Assembly: GCA_964374095.1 (NCBI GenBank)
Contig: CAYJXJ010000075.1
Location: 1 to 20,912 of the forward strand
Reading direction: 5' to 3'
Source: CAYJXJ01 sp964374095
Lineage (GTDB): Bacteria > Elusimicrobiota > Elusimicrobia > UBA1565 > UBA9628
Length of the DNA: 20,912 nt
A program made the position numbers and the translations under genes. Below are positions 6,591 through 13,606 of the stretch, piece after piece (the first letter of the stretch is position 1; each line of letters starts with the position of its first letter). The notes under the pieces are model-generated. The model ran no database searches and had not been told where the DNA came from. It saw nothing but the letters and a program-made list of their open reading frames with translations.

Positions 6591-7976
6591 ATGCGACGCT
6601 CCGAGATCAAGGAAGTCCTGGCCAATGGCAAGCCCGGCGACGAGGTGACGGTCGGCGGCTGGATCAAGTCCGTGCGCGAGTCCAAGAGCGTGGGCTTCGT
6701 GCACTTAAACGACGGCTCGACCTTCGACTCCATCCAGGTCCTGGTGCCCGCGGGCCTGGCCAACCGCGCCGAGGTGCTCCGGCAAATCACGGGCGCCTGC
6801 CTCCTCGTCAAGGGCCGCCTGGCCGCCTCGCAGGGCAAGGGCCAGGCCCTGGAGATCGAGCCGGCCGCGATCGAGATTCTAGGCGAGTGCGACGCGAGCT
6901 CCCCGGTGCAGAAGGCCGGCACCTCCTTTGAGTTCTTGCGCGGCGTCGCCCACATGCGGCCCCGTACCAACACCTTCGGGGCGGTGTTTCGCGTGCGCTC
7001 GGAGCTGGCCTTCGGGGTGCACCAATTCTTCCGGGACCGGGGCTATTCGCTCTGCCACTCGCCGATCCTCTCGACCTCCGACTGCGAGGGCGCGGGGGCG
7101 TTGTTTCAGGCCACCACCATCGACCTCGAGAACCCCCCGCGCGGCAAGGACGGCCGCGTCGACTTCTCCCAGGACTTCTTCGGCGAGCGCTGCGCGCTCA
7201 CGGTCTCGGGCCAGCTCGAGGCCGAGATCTTGGCGCTCTCCTTGGGCAAGGTCTACACCTTCGGCCCCACGTTTCGCGCCGAGCTCTCGACCACCCCGCG
7301 CCACGCCGCCGAGTTCTGGATGATCGAGCCCGAGGCCGCCTTCTTTGATCTGGCCGACGACCGGGCCCTGGCCGAGGACTTCGTCAAAAGCCTCATCGAG
7401 CACGCCTTCAAGCACTGCGCCCGCGACCTGGCTTTTTTCGACGAGCGCATCGAGAAGGGCCTGCGGGCCAAGCTCGAAGGCGTGGCCAAGGCCGAGTTCG
7501 CCGTCATCGCATACACCGAGGCCATCGCGGCCCTCGAGAAAGCCGGCCGGAGTTTCCAGCATCCCGTGGCCTGGGGCAAGGACCTCCAGACCGAGCACGA
7601 GCGCTGGCTGACCGAGGAGCACTTGAAGCGCCCGGTCTTCGTCATCAACTATCCAAGGACCCTCAAGCCCTTCTACATGTACTGCAACGACGACGGCCGC
7701 ACGGTCGCCTGCATGGACCTGCTCGTTCCCCGCGTGGGCGAGCTCATCGGGGGATCGCAGCGCGAGCACCGCCTAAGGATGCTCGAGGCCCGCCTCAAGG
7801 AATGCGGCGTCGACCCCGAGCGCCTGCGCTGGTACTGCGACCTCCGGCGCTACGGCACGGTCGCCCACGCCGGTTTCGGGCTGGGCTTCGAGCGCCTCAT
7901 CATGTACGTCACGGGCATGGAGAATATCCGCGACGTCACGCTCACCCCCCGCGTGCCCGGCTACGCCAAGTTCTAG
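6591..7976 (+). CDS. asnS: Asparaginyl-tRNA synthetase (class IIb)
   Basis: A 461-residue protein that charges tRNA-Asn with asparagine in the cytoplasm. The OB-fold anticodon-binding domain occupies about residues 1-110 (TVGGWIKSVRESKSVGFVHL). The class II catalytic core follows: motif 1 region around FRVRSELAFGVHQFF (133-147), AsnRS-typical STSDCEGAGALFQ (161-173), motif 2 FGPTFRAE through RHAAEFWMIEPE (224-248), and motif 3 GFGLGFER (428-435). It ends RVPGYAKF, the standard AsnRS ending. Motif 2 has LSTTP where many AsnRSs have NSNTS, a mild divergence. The start at 6591 gives MRRSEIKEVL; an alternative in-frame ATG is at 6582. The stop overlaps the convergent gdhA stop in a shared CTAG. 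Confidence 0.95.
   Translation: MRRSEIKEVLANGKPGDEVTVGGWIKSVRESKSVGFVHLNDGSTFDSIQVLVPAGLANRAEVLRQITGACLLVKGRLAASQGKGQALEIEPAAIEILGECDASSPVQKAGTSFEFLRGVAHMRPRTNTFGAVFRVRSELAFGVHQFFRDRGYSLCHSPILSTSDCEGAGALFQATTIDLENPPRGKDGRVDFSQDFFGERCALTVSGQLEAEILALSLGKVYTFGPTFRAELSTTPRHAAEFWMIEPEAAFFDLADDRALAEDFVKSLIEHAFKHCARDLAFFDERIEKGLRAKLEGVAKAEFAVIAYTEAIAALEKAGRSFQHPVAWGKDLQTEHERWLTEEHLKRPVFVINYPRTLKPFYMYCNDDGRTVACMDLLVPRVGELIGGSQREHRLRMLEARLKECGVDPERLRWYCDLRRYGTVAHAGFGLGFERLIMYVTGMENIRDVTLTPRVPGYAKF
7973..7976. other. CTAG shared as stop codon on both strands
   Basis: asnS ends in TAG at 7974-7976. The convergent glutamate dehydrogenase gene ends in TAG read from 7975 to 7973. The palindrome CTAG gives both genes their stop codon, so the genes overlap by 4 bp and there is no intergenic terminator. 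Confidence 0.95.
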
Positions 7977-9259
7977 GGGTAAATCCCCCGCAGCTTGATG
8001 GCCTGGGCGATGCGCTTGACCGCCAGAATCTGGGCGGCCGTGCGCATGTCGACCTTCTCGTCCTTGGAGCAGCGGTAGACCGACTGGAAAGCCTTGACCA
8101 TGAGCTTCTTCAGGCGGGTGTTGATCTCGTCTTCTTCCCAGAAGAAGGACTGGATGTCCTGGACCCACTCGAAGTAGGAGACCGTCACCCCGCCCGCGTT
8201 GGCGAGAATGTCGGGGAGCATGAAGACCTCGCGGGAATGGAGGATCGCGTCGGCCTCCGGCGTGGTCGGCCCGTTGGCCGCCTCGGCCACCAGGCGCGCC
8301 TTGACCCGCCGGGCGTTGTCCTCCGTGATCTGATTCTCGAGCGCGGCGGGAACCAAGATATCGCACTTAAGCTCTAGGAGCTCGGGGTTGGTTACCTTGG
8401 CCGACCCGGGAACCGAGAGATCGTTCACGCTTGCGCCCCGGGACTTCAAGGCGATGAGCTTGTCCACATCCAGGCCCTGCGGGCGATACACCCCGCCCTG
8501 GGAGTCGGAGGCCGCGACGATCTTGACCCCCAGATCGGAGAGGAGCTTGGCGCAGATCGAGCCCGCGTTGCCAAAGCCCTGGACCGCGGCGGTCGCCCCG
8601 CGCAGGTTCCAGGAAAGGTCCTTGAAGGCCTCCTCGATCACGTAGACGCAGCCGCGGCCCGTGGCCTCCGCGCGACCCAAGGACCCGCCGATCTCGATGG
8701 GCTTGCCCGTCACCACGCCGGGCACCGAGTAGCCCGCCACCGCGGAGTAGGTGTCCATCATCCAGGCCATGATCTGAGGGTTGGTGTAGACGTCGGGGGC
8801 CGGGATGTCGCGGTCGGGACCGATGAAGCTCGCGATCTCCGAGGTAAAGCGCCGGGTCAGGCGCTCGAGCTCGCCTTGGGAGAGCTTCTTGGGATCGACA
8901 CGCACGCCGCCCTTGCCCCCACCGTAAGGCAGGCCCATGACCGCGCACTTCATGCTCATCCAGAAAGCCAGGGCCTTGACCTCGTCCAAGCACACGTCGG
9001 GGTGATAGCGGATGCCGCCCTTGGCCGGCCCGCGGGCGAGGTTGTGCTGGACGCGATAGCCTTCGAAGACCTCGATGGTGCCGTTGTCCATCTTGACCGG
9101 GATCGAGACGGTGAGTATGCGCTTGGGCGTGCGCAGGTACTTGTGGATGCCGGGGTCGAGCTTCAAATGCTTGGCCACGGAGTCGAGCTGGCGGACGGCG
9201 ACGTCCCAGGGGTTGATCGCGGGCGGGGCGGATGGATTCTTGTGGGCGGTCTTGTTCAT
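7973..9259 (-). CDS. gdhA: Glu/Leu/Phe/Val-type glutamate dehydrogenase
   Basis: A 428-residue enzyme that interconverts glutamate with 2-oxoglutarate and ammonia using NAD(P). The substrate domain shows GPAKGGIRYHP (Lys80), FWMSMKCAVMGLPYGGGKGGV (Lys104, Lys116) and the catalytic Asp of DIPAPDVYT (Asp156). The dinucleotide-binding motif is GFGNAG (228-233), and Asp252 in AASDSQGGVY at the end of the second strand suggests NAD preference (inference). Length and motif order match the hexameric GluDH-II type. A good sigma70-type promoter and AAAGGAG (9 nt before ATG) precede the gene. It probably links nitrogen assimilation with amino-acid catabolism. The symbol is by family; some genomes use gudB or rocG for this type. 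Confidence 0.93.
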   Translation of the reverse strand: MNKTAHKNPSAPPAINPWDVAVRQLDSVAKHLKLDPGIHKYLRTPKRILTVSIPVKMDNGTIEVFEGYRVQHNLARGPAKGGIRYHPDVCLDEVKALAFWMSMKCAVMGLPYGGGKGGVRVDPKKLSQGELERLTRRFTSEIASFIGPDRDIPAPDVYTNPQIMAWMMDTYSAVAGYSVPGVVTGKPIEIGGSLGRAEATGRGCVYVIEEAFKDLSWNLRGATAAVQGFGNAGSICAKLLSDLGVKIVAASDSQGGVYRPQGLDVDKLIALKSRGASVNDLSVPGSAKVTNPELLELKCDILVPAALENQITEDNARRVKARLVAEAANGPTTPEADAILHSREVFMLPDILANAGGVTVSYFEWVQDIQSFFWEEDEINTRLKKLMVKAFQSVYRCSKDEKVDMRTAAQILAVKRIAQAIKLRGIYP

Positions 9260-9288
9260 GGAATGGGTCTCCTTTCGGCGCTAGTTCG

Positions 9289-9318
9289 ACTATAGAATCT
9301 CGGGGCGGGCGGCGTCAA
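9289..9318 (-). promoter_or_regulatory. sigma70-type promoter of gdhA
   Basis: TTGACG (9318-9313) is 18 nt from TATAGT (9294-9289) on the minus strand, each matching consensus at 5 of 6 bases. The predicted leader is about 23 nt and contains AAAGGAG (9275-9269). It is the cleanest -35/-10 pair in the window and lies just beyond the recognisable remnant of doc. Confidence 0.7.
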
Positions 9319-9354
9319 GCCGCTTCGGGCCTCCCTCAGCGCGTCTTCTTCGCG

Positions 9355-9543
9355 AGCATAGGCCGCCGCCATCTCGAAAAGGGAGGCATGAAGATACTCC
9401 CCGCCGAATCCCGCCTACGGCATGGCGACGGCCGATTCCAGCAGCCCGATCTCCCGGATGCCGTGCGTTCCCCCGTAGCGTTCGACTTGGTCCCGATGGA
9501 TTTCCAGGACTTCGGCGAGCGTGAGAATGACCGGCTCGCTCAT
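9355..9543 (-). pseudogene. doc: Decayed Doc (death-on-curing, Fic-fold) toxin
   Basis: The ATG overlaps the antitoxin stop (AAATGA). The reading frame gives MSEPVILTLAEVLEIH, then RDQVERYGG, GIREIGLLESAV, which matches the N-terminus of Doc-family toxins. After 42 codons an in-frame TAG (9417-9415) interrupts it. Beyond the stop, in the same frame, AGFGGEYLHASLFEMAAAYA continues the family pattern, then similarity ends near 9355. The catalytic Fic loop (HPFxDGNKR in Doc proteins) is absent: only about 95 bp remain before the gdhA start and they hold the gdhA promoter. So there is both a nonsense mutation and a 3' deletion. Functional Doc phosphorylates EF-Tu; this copy cannot. Confidence 0.85.
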
Positions 9544-9767
9544 TTGGCGAGCTTGGAAAAGGTCTTCCCGTGTTTGGCGACGACCCGATCGAGAGACGCG
9601 CGAAACCTCTTCTCCCGGGCTTCATCCTTCACCGGGGAGATGACGAGACACCTGCCGTCGGTGGAGATCTCCAGGGGCGTCTGCATGTCGATGCGCAGCA
9701 GCTCGAGTATAGGCTTGTCGATCACCAAGGCCGCGCTGTTGCCGTGGGCCGTCAGGTACTTGACCAT
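9540..9767 (-). CDS. AbrB/MazE-type antitoxin of a Doc module
   Basis: A 75-residue protein. Residues 3-48 form a SpoVT-AbrB swapped-hairpin DNA-binding domain (KYLTAHGNSAALVIDKPILE, then TPLEISTDGRCLVISPV). The basic C-terminal tail (KDEAREKRFRASLDRVV) would wrap the toxin. This arrangement, an AbrB-type antitoxin followed by an overlapping doc, is a known type II toxin-antitoxin layout. The ORF is intact although its toxin is not. TGGAGGCG lies shortly upstream of the ATG. A palindrome enclosing the likely -10 precedes the gene, so autorepression is expected. It may now serve as an orphan regulator or anti-addiction factor. Confidence 0.85.
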   Translation of the reverse strand: MVKYLTAHGNSAALVIDKPILELLRIDMQTPLEISTDGRCLVISPVKDEAREKRFRASLDRVVAKHGKTFSKLAK

Positions 9768-9782
9768 GGGACGCCTCCAGGT

Positions 9783-9812
9783 GTTACTACAATGTTAGTA
9801 TAATGTAGTAAC
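9783..9812. promoter_or_regulatory. Palindromic operator/promoter of the antitoxin
   Basis: GTTACTACA (9783-9791) and TGTAGTAAC (9804-9812) are perfect 9-bp arms with a 12-bp spacer. The spacer carries TATACT on the minus strand (9802-9797), a good -10 for the antitoxin gene. An AbrB-type dimer bound across the arms would cover the promoter. The stretch is strikingly AT-rich for this window. Confidence 0.75.
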
Positions 9813-9821
9813 GTCTATCTG

Positions 9822-10334
9822 TCACGGGGCCCGCGGTGAGCGGTCCCGCCCGCCCCTGTCGTGGTCGCGGTCGCTCCGCCGCCGCTGGGATTCCCGCATG
9901 TCGGCGGCCTCGTTGTAGGCAAACAGCATCGCCACCAGCCGCGCGTCGGCCTCGGGAGAGGCGGCCACGGCGTAGCGGTCCAAGAACCAATGGTCCTTGG
10001 TCAAACGCGCGAGCTCACCGACCCCGGTGCCCGAGAGCGTCACGGGCGACTGCCGGTACTCAACGTCGCCGGTGCGGGACACCGCCCCCGCCGCGTCGGT
10101 TACGACGAATGAGCGCTCGCCGTCCCAGCCGTCCCTGCGCACCAGCGTGCCGAGCAAGGCGCCGACGCAGTCTCGGACGGTGATCTTGACGCCGTCGGAG
10201 GTTGGCTCCTCGCTTGAGCGCGCGACCAGGCGCTCCTGGGAGTCGCGCAGCCAAAAGCCCGAGGACGTGCCGCTGATTACGCCCAGGCCGGCGTCTCCCA
10301 GCTTGATGTCGTAGGTGAGCCGCCAGGCCAGCAT
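9822..10334 (-). CDS. Conserved-looking hypothetical protein
   Basis: A 170-residue protein from the first usable ATG; the frame is open further upstream, but no ATG, GTG or TTG with a good ribosome-binding site precedes it there. It is mostly short beta-strand-like segments with repeated [RT]D-x-x-G turns (WLRDSQERLVARS, ITVRDCVGALLGTLV, FVVTDAAGAVSRTGD), then a likely helix with DARLVAMLFAYNEAA and a charged Arg/Asp-rich tail. This pattern is reminiscent of LURP-one/scramblase-like (LOR) beta-barrels, but the resemblance is weak. No signal peptide or membrane segment is visible. It ends 10 bp from the antitoxin operator and is divergent from the 10419 gene. Function unknown. Confidence 0.6.
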   Translation of the reverse strand: MLAWRLTYDIKLGDAGLGVISGTSSGFWLRDSQERLVARSSEEPTSDGVKITVRDCVGALLGTLVRRDGWDGERSFVVTDAAGAVSRTGDVEYRQSPVTLSGTGVGELARLTKDHWFLDRYAVAASPEADARLVAMLFAYNEAADMRESQRRRSDRDHDRGGRDRSPRAP

Positions 10335-10403
10335 GCGTCCCTGGATGGTCGCGCCCTTGGGCAGGGCGACCGCCGGGCAGACGGACTCCCGTTGCCGGCG
10401 ATT

Positions 10404-10412
10404 TGCTAGGAT
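10404..10412 (+). promoter_or_regulatory. Extended -10 for the 10419 gene, leaderless
   Basis: TGCTAGGAT fits TGnTAnnnT and ends 6 nt before the GTG at 10419. A start 7 nt downstream of the box would fall exactly on the G of GTG. No Shine-Dalgarno sequence is present. Confidence 0.55.
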
Positions 10413-10418
10413 CGGCGG

Positions 10419-12119
10419 GTGATCCGCGCTCGCTTGGCGATCCTCGCCGGGGCTCTCGCCGTTTCTTCCCTCCTCGCCGCGGGCCCCCCGCCCCAGCCTG
10501 AGCCCTGCGACGAAGTCCGGGCCGTCCGGGAGATCGGCCAGGCCGCCGAACAGCTCGCGAAGGTCCCGGAGCAGGTCCGCTCCCTGCCGGAGGACCAACG
10601 CAAAGCCCGCGAAAACGAGCTGAGCGCCCCGGCCAACGCGATCCGGGCCGGCCACCTCTCACGCTGTCCCGAGAGCCCCGCCGTGCTCGAGAGCCTGACC
10701 CGTTCCGAGTACCGCCTTGGCCGGGCCGAGGGCGGCCTCGAGCTGGCCGAGCGCGCGGTAGCCCTGGCGGAATTTAAGGGCGCGCCCAAGCCCCTGGCCG
10801 CGGCCCTGGCCGCCCGCGCCGAGGGCCGCCGCCTGAGCGGCGATCTTTCCAAGGCCGCGGCCGACGCGGCGCGGGCGCTCGAGCTCGATCGGGACAACAC
10901 GCGGGCTTTCGCGGTCTATCAGTTCACACGGGGACGGGAGAAGGCCGAGCCGGCCGAAGAAGGAAGCTCCCCGGCATCCGGCACGGGCAGTTCCCCGGCC
11001 GAGCCGGCGAACGAGGAGTTCCGCAAGTTCATCCGGATCGTCCCAGGCGGCGGAATCCCCCCCGCCGACCACGCCGCCCTCGAAAGAATCGCCTTGGCGG
11101 CCATTGATCGGCTGCAGCAATCCGCGGAAGGACGCGACATAATGAGCCTGACGATCCAAGAAGCCCGTCGCCTCGGAGTTCCCATCACCATACTCCCGGA
11201 AAGGATCGCGGGATCGGAGCTCGTCGTCACCGATGGGGTCGAGGAAGCAACTCAGGTCCAGGGCTACGCCTTTGGCCCTAAGATGCGCTACAGCTTCAAC
11301 CATCTTTTCGGCCGGATGCGGGATGCCGATCTCGCTACCCAGACCATGGCTCCGAATATGGGACACGAGTTGACTCACATGGTCTGGCACCACCAGGCCC
11401 AACGCGAGTTTCCTCAATACCTGGATATCCTAAGGTATGACCTCACCGATGAGTTGAACGCCCGCGTCAAAGGCTACATCGTGGCCGGCGAGATCAACAC
11501 CGGCAGGCCCACAAGCTATACGAGGCGCTCCATTTCCGCCATTAGAAACCCGGAGTCCTATATCAGCCGGATGCGCCTGGTAAATCCCCGCTACGCCGAA
11601 AGCCTGCTCCCCTCGGAAATGGCCGATCCGATCCAGGCATACTCCGAGACTCTCCGGCGGCTGGAAGACGCCGCCGACGAACTCCGAGAGGATCGCGACC
11701 ATGCCTATCCCGGGCGACTTTTGGAAATCGCCCACTTCGAGACCGTCCATGGCCGCAAGGACGCGCTGAGCGAGTTGCGCGCGGAGGTCGAATCGGATCT
11801 ACGGGGCGTCTCCCAAGACATCCAGGACAATGGAAAATCCTCGCAACGGGTGCGGACCATGCTCCAGGTTCTCTCTTCTCCCGAGGGAAAGCGCTTGCTG
11901 GAGACCTTCCAGAAGGCCGGCCGGGACCCGCGCTACCTCGCCAAGCAGCGCGAGATGCAAGACTCCATCAAGAAGCTCCAGGCTCTCCACGGCCGCGCCC
12001 CCTTTCCCAAATCTCAGGGAACCCCTGGACAAATACGATGGAAGGAGTTCATAGACATGGTGGAACGGGACCGTCGGGAGAACCCATCGCATTGGGAGGG
12101 CGGCGATGACAAGAGGTAA
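10419..12119 (+). CDS. Secreted TPR-like protein with HExxH domain
   Basis: A 566-residue protein with a GTG start. The signal peptide is MIRARLAILAGALAVSSLLA. Residues 30-165 are helical and TPR-like (RSEYRLGRAEGGLELAERAV, then GDLSKAAADAARALELDRDN). A Glu/Ser/Pro/Gly linker runs from 172 to 198. The second half has GHELTHMVWH (HELTH at 316-320), a zinc-metallopeptidase signature, followed by DELNARVKGYIVAGE (344-358), where Glu345 could be the third ligand. The C-terminal 170 residues are helical and charged. The layout resembles the 4515-5819 gene, which also has a leader, spacer, HELxH and a downstream Glu-rich helix, though the sequences are different. Probably an envelope or secreted peptidase; substrate unknown. 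Its end overlaps the next gene by 14 nt. Confidence 0.68.
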   Translation: MIRARLAILAGALAVSSLLAAGPPPQPEPCDEVRAVREIGQAAEQLAKVPEQVRSLPEDQRKARENELSAPANAIRAGHLSRCPESPAVLESLTRSEYRLGRAEGGLELAERAVALAEFKGAPKPLAAALAARAEGRRLSGDLSKAAADAARALELDRDNTRAFAVYQFTRGREKAEPAEEGSSPASGTGSSPAEPANEEFRKFIRIVPGGGIPPADHAALERIALAAIDRLQQSAEGRDIMSLTIQEARRLGVPITILPERIAGSELVVTDGVEEATQVQGYAFGPKMRYSFNHLFGRMRDADLATQTMAPNMGHELTHMVWHHQAQREFPQYLDILRYDLTDELNARVKGYIVAGEINTGRPTSYTRRSISAIRNPESYISRMRLVNPRYAESLLPSEMADPIQAYSETLRRLEDAADELREDRDHAYPGRLLEIAHFETVHGRKDALSELRAEVESDLRGVSQDIQDNGKSSQRVRTMLQVLSSPEGKRLLETFQKAGRDPRYLAKQREMQDSIKKLQALHGRAPFPKSQGTPGQIRWKEFIDMVERDRRENPSHWEGGDDKR

Positions 12120-12651
12120 ACTCTGCCTGCTGCTCATAGGCGCCTGCGGGAACTGGGCCGACCTGCGCGGAGAGACCATGACACCCACCAACTGCGGTCA
12201 ACAGGGACTCTTCCGCTGCTCCTTGCCCCCGGGATGGCGCGTGACCGCGTCGGCCGCGGCTCCCGACCCCAGCGTCACCTACCGCCAGGGCGGCGCTTCG
12301 ATCCAAGTCACCCGCTTCGGCGGGAAGGACTCGCGCTTCCGGCGCCCCCAGGATTTCCAGGACGAGTACAAGACCAACCCCTCCCCCCTGGAGGCCGCCG
12401 GGACCGCGAAAGTCTCCGGAAGAGCGGCCTCCCTATGGCGGCGCCAATTCGACATGCCCACCGATGACGAGCACGGCTCCCGCAAGAAGCCCGGCTGGAT
12501 CTACGAGGAGCACGTCGTCCTCCCCGAGACGGGCCGCTTCTGGGTCATCAGCTTCGAGAGGTCCTCCCGGCGTCCGCCCGGGCCCAAGGATCTGAAGGTC
12601 TGGCGCGACTTTCTATCGACCTTTAAGCTCGAGAAGCCCGCCAGGCCCTGA
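12106..12651 (+). CDS. Putative lipoprotein, function unknown
   Basis: A 181-residue protein. The start ATG overlaps the previous gene by 14 nt and has GGGAGGG 5 nt upstream, so it is in an operon with the HExxH gene. The N-terminus MTRGKLCLLLIGAC resembles a lipoprotein signal with the sequence IGAC at the lipobox, although Gly at -2 is not ideal. The remainder is a soluble, beta-rich domain (RCSLPPGWRVTAS, YRQGGASIQVTRFGG, FWVISFERSS) ending in a helix DLKVWRDFLSTFKL. This strand pattern recalls PsbP/Mog1-like folds, but I would not assign it. It may be a partner or substrate-presenting subunit for the upstream protein (inference from operon only). Confidence 0.7.
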   Translation: MTRGKLCLLLIGACGNWADLRGETMTPTNCGQQGLFRCSLPPGWRVTASAAAPDPSVTYRQGGASIQVTRFGGKDSRFRRPQDFQDEYKTNPSPLEAAGTAKVSGRAASLWRRQFDMPTDDEHGSRKKPGWIYEEHVVLPETGRFWVISFERSSRRPPGPKDLKVWRDFLSTFKLEKPARP

Positions 12652-12736
12652 GCGTTGACGATGTCCGGCGAGCGCCGCCGGGTGCGGGCGCGTAGTCATC
12701 GATGAACTGCCGCGAACTCCCGGAGTAGAGCTGCAC

Positions 12737-13087
12737 CTAGAACTCGTTGTACTTCCTAGCGCTTCCCCTGGCCTTCTCGATGGGGTATTTCTTGGCGTTC
12801 TTTTCGAGCTTCTGCCGGGCCGCTTCGATCAAGTCGACTTGATAGTGATTGGCGAGCTTGAGCAGGAACATAAAGGTGTCCGCGATCTCCTCCCGCAGGT
12901 GCCGGAGTTTTTCAGGCGGGAGGCTCTTGCTTTGTTCCTCCGTGAGCCACTGAAATATCTCAACGATCTCAGAGGCCTCGACAGAAAGCGCCATGGCCAG
13001 GTTCTTGGGGGTATGGAACGGTTCCCAATCTCGGTCGCGGGCAAATTTTGTGAGGGCCGCGGATAGGCCGGGAAGTTTATCGGTCAT
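12737..13087 (-). CDS. MazG-like nucleotide pyrophosphohydrolase
   Basis: A 116-residue, all-alpha NTP pyrophosphohydrolase of the RS21-C6/dCTPase type, hydrolysing non-canonical or excess (d)NTPs to NMP and PPi. The Mg-binding pattern ExxE...ExxD is present: EASEIVEIFQWL (about 37-48) and LREEIADTFMFLLKLA (about 64-79). PFHTPKNLAMALSVEASE is the family's usual lead-in. The length is right for the single-domain form, so it should act as a dimer or tetramer. GGGGTG lies about 9 nt before the ATG; no clear -10 is seen. It is convergent with the 12106 gene across 85 bp with no hairpin that I can see. The role is nucleotide-pool sanitation; such genes often sit beside mobile or defence DNA, as here. 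Confidence 0.9.
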   Translation of the reverse strand: MTDKLPGLSAALTKFARDRDWEPFHTPKNLAMALSVEASEIVEIFQWLTEEQSKSLPPEKLRHLREEIADTFMFLLKLANHYQVDLIEAARQKLEKNAKKYPIEKARGSARKYNEF

Positions 13088-13161
13088 TTGGCTTCACCCC
13101 AAGAAGCGGCGCTCGTTGTGCCAACAATTTGGCCCCGGGAAATCCCGCAATCCTCGGAGCC

Positions 13162-13329
13162 TCAGTCCCGCCGGGGTCGCCCGATGCTGGTTTCCAATAG
13201 AAAGATGATCTCCTGGGCCAATGATCTCCGATTATCCCTTGCGCGCTTAACCAGAGCCTGATGTAATTCAGAAGGCAAGCGCATGTAGTAGCTTTTAGGT
13301 CCGCCGACTTTCTCTTTCTCCGTTGACAC
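13162..13329 (-). CDS. Small ribbon-helix-helix (Arc/FitA-like) DNA-binding protein
   Basis: A 55-codon ORF starting at GTG: VSTEKEKVGGPKSYYMRLPS, then ELHQALVKRARDNRRSLAQE and IIFLLETS. KSYYMRLP is the DNA-contacting strand and ELHQALVKRA plus SLAQEIIFLLE are helices 1 and 2 of the RHH fold. GAGG precedes the start by 6 nt, and a TTGACC-17-TAGTAT promoter lies upstream. RHH proteins of this size are typical antitoxins or plasmid/phage repressors. No toxin gene follows it: only 74 bp separate it from the MazG-like gene. Since it is divergent from the methyltransferase, it could control that promoter much as C proteins do in PvuII-type systems, although it is a different fold. That role is speculative. 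Confidence 0.75.
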   Translation of the reverse strand: MSTEKEKVGGPKSYYMRLPSELHQALVKRARDNRRSLAQEIIFLLETSIGRPRRD

Positions 13330-13355
13330 GAATGGCCTCGATTCTTAGTAGCAGA

Positions 13356-13384
13356 ATACTATCAGATTGCTATTGGCGGGTCAA
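13356..13384 (-). promoter_or_regulatory. Promoter of the RHH gene
   Basis: TTGACC (13384-13379) is 17 nt from TAGTAT (13361-13356) on the minus strand, giving a leader of about 20 nt that includes GAGG. The -35 overlaps the -35 of a divergent promoter on the plus strand. Confidence 0.6.
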
Positions 13385-13401
13385 CCATCATGCTGTATAC
13401 T
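13373..13401 (+). promoter_or_regulatory. Divergent promoter facing the methyltransferase gene
   Basis: TTGGCG (13373-13378) is 17 nt from TATACT (13396-13401) on the plus strand. It points toward the methyltransferase through a 200-bp leader. Its -35 overlaps that of the RHH promoter. Confidence 0.4.
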
Positions 13402-13406
13402 AGCAT
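13390..13406. promoter_or_regulatory. Inverted repeat over the divergent -10, possible RHH operator
   Basis: ATGCT (13390-13394) and AGCAT (13402-13406) flank GTATACT, which is the -10 of the plus-strand promoter. RHH dimers bind short palindromes like this, so it is a candidate operator for the adjacent RHH protein. The arms are short, so chance is possible. Confidence 0.35.
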
Positions 13407-13606
13407 TATGATATTGTTTTGCTACTCTCAGCGGCGGGATCCCCGGGTGGCGCCAGCAGTAATAGATCGCCGACCTCCAGACGGAGCAGGACTGTTCTGG
13501 ATGGACCGTCGCGAAGATTTCGGGAACTTTTTAGGGGGGTCGATCGTATGTATGGGTGCGGGGTGCCTACCCAGATGGTACAATGTGGGTATCCCAGGGG
13601 GCTGGA
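13407..13606. other. Non-coding stretch upstream of the methyltransferase
   Basis: No convincing gene lies between the divergent promoters and the methyltransferase start. Two overlapping short plus-strand ORFs have no recognisable features and no ribosome-binding site. A second likely promoter is TGGTACAAT (13576-13584), an extended -10, followed by AGGGGG (13596-13601) 5 nt before the ATG at 13607. Confidence 0.5.
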
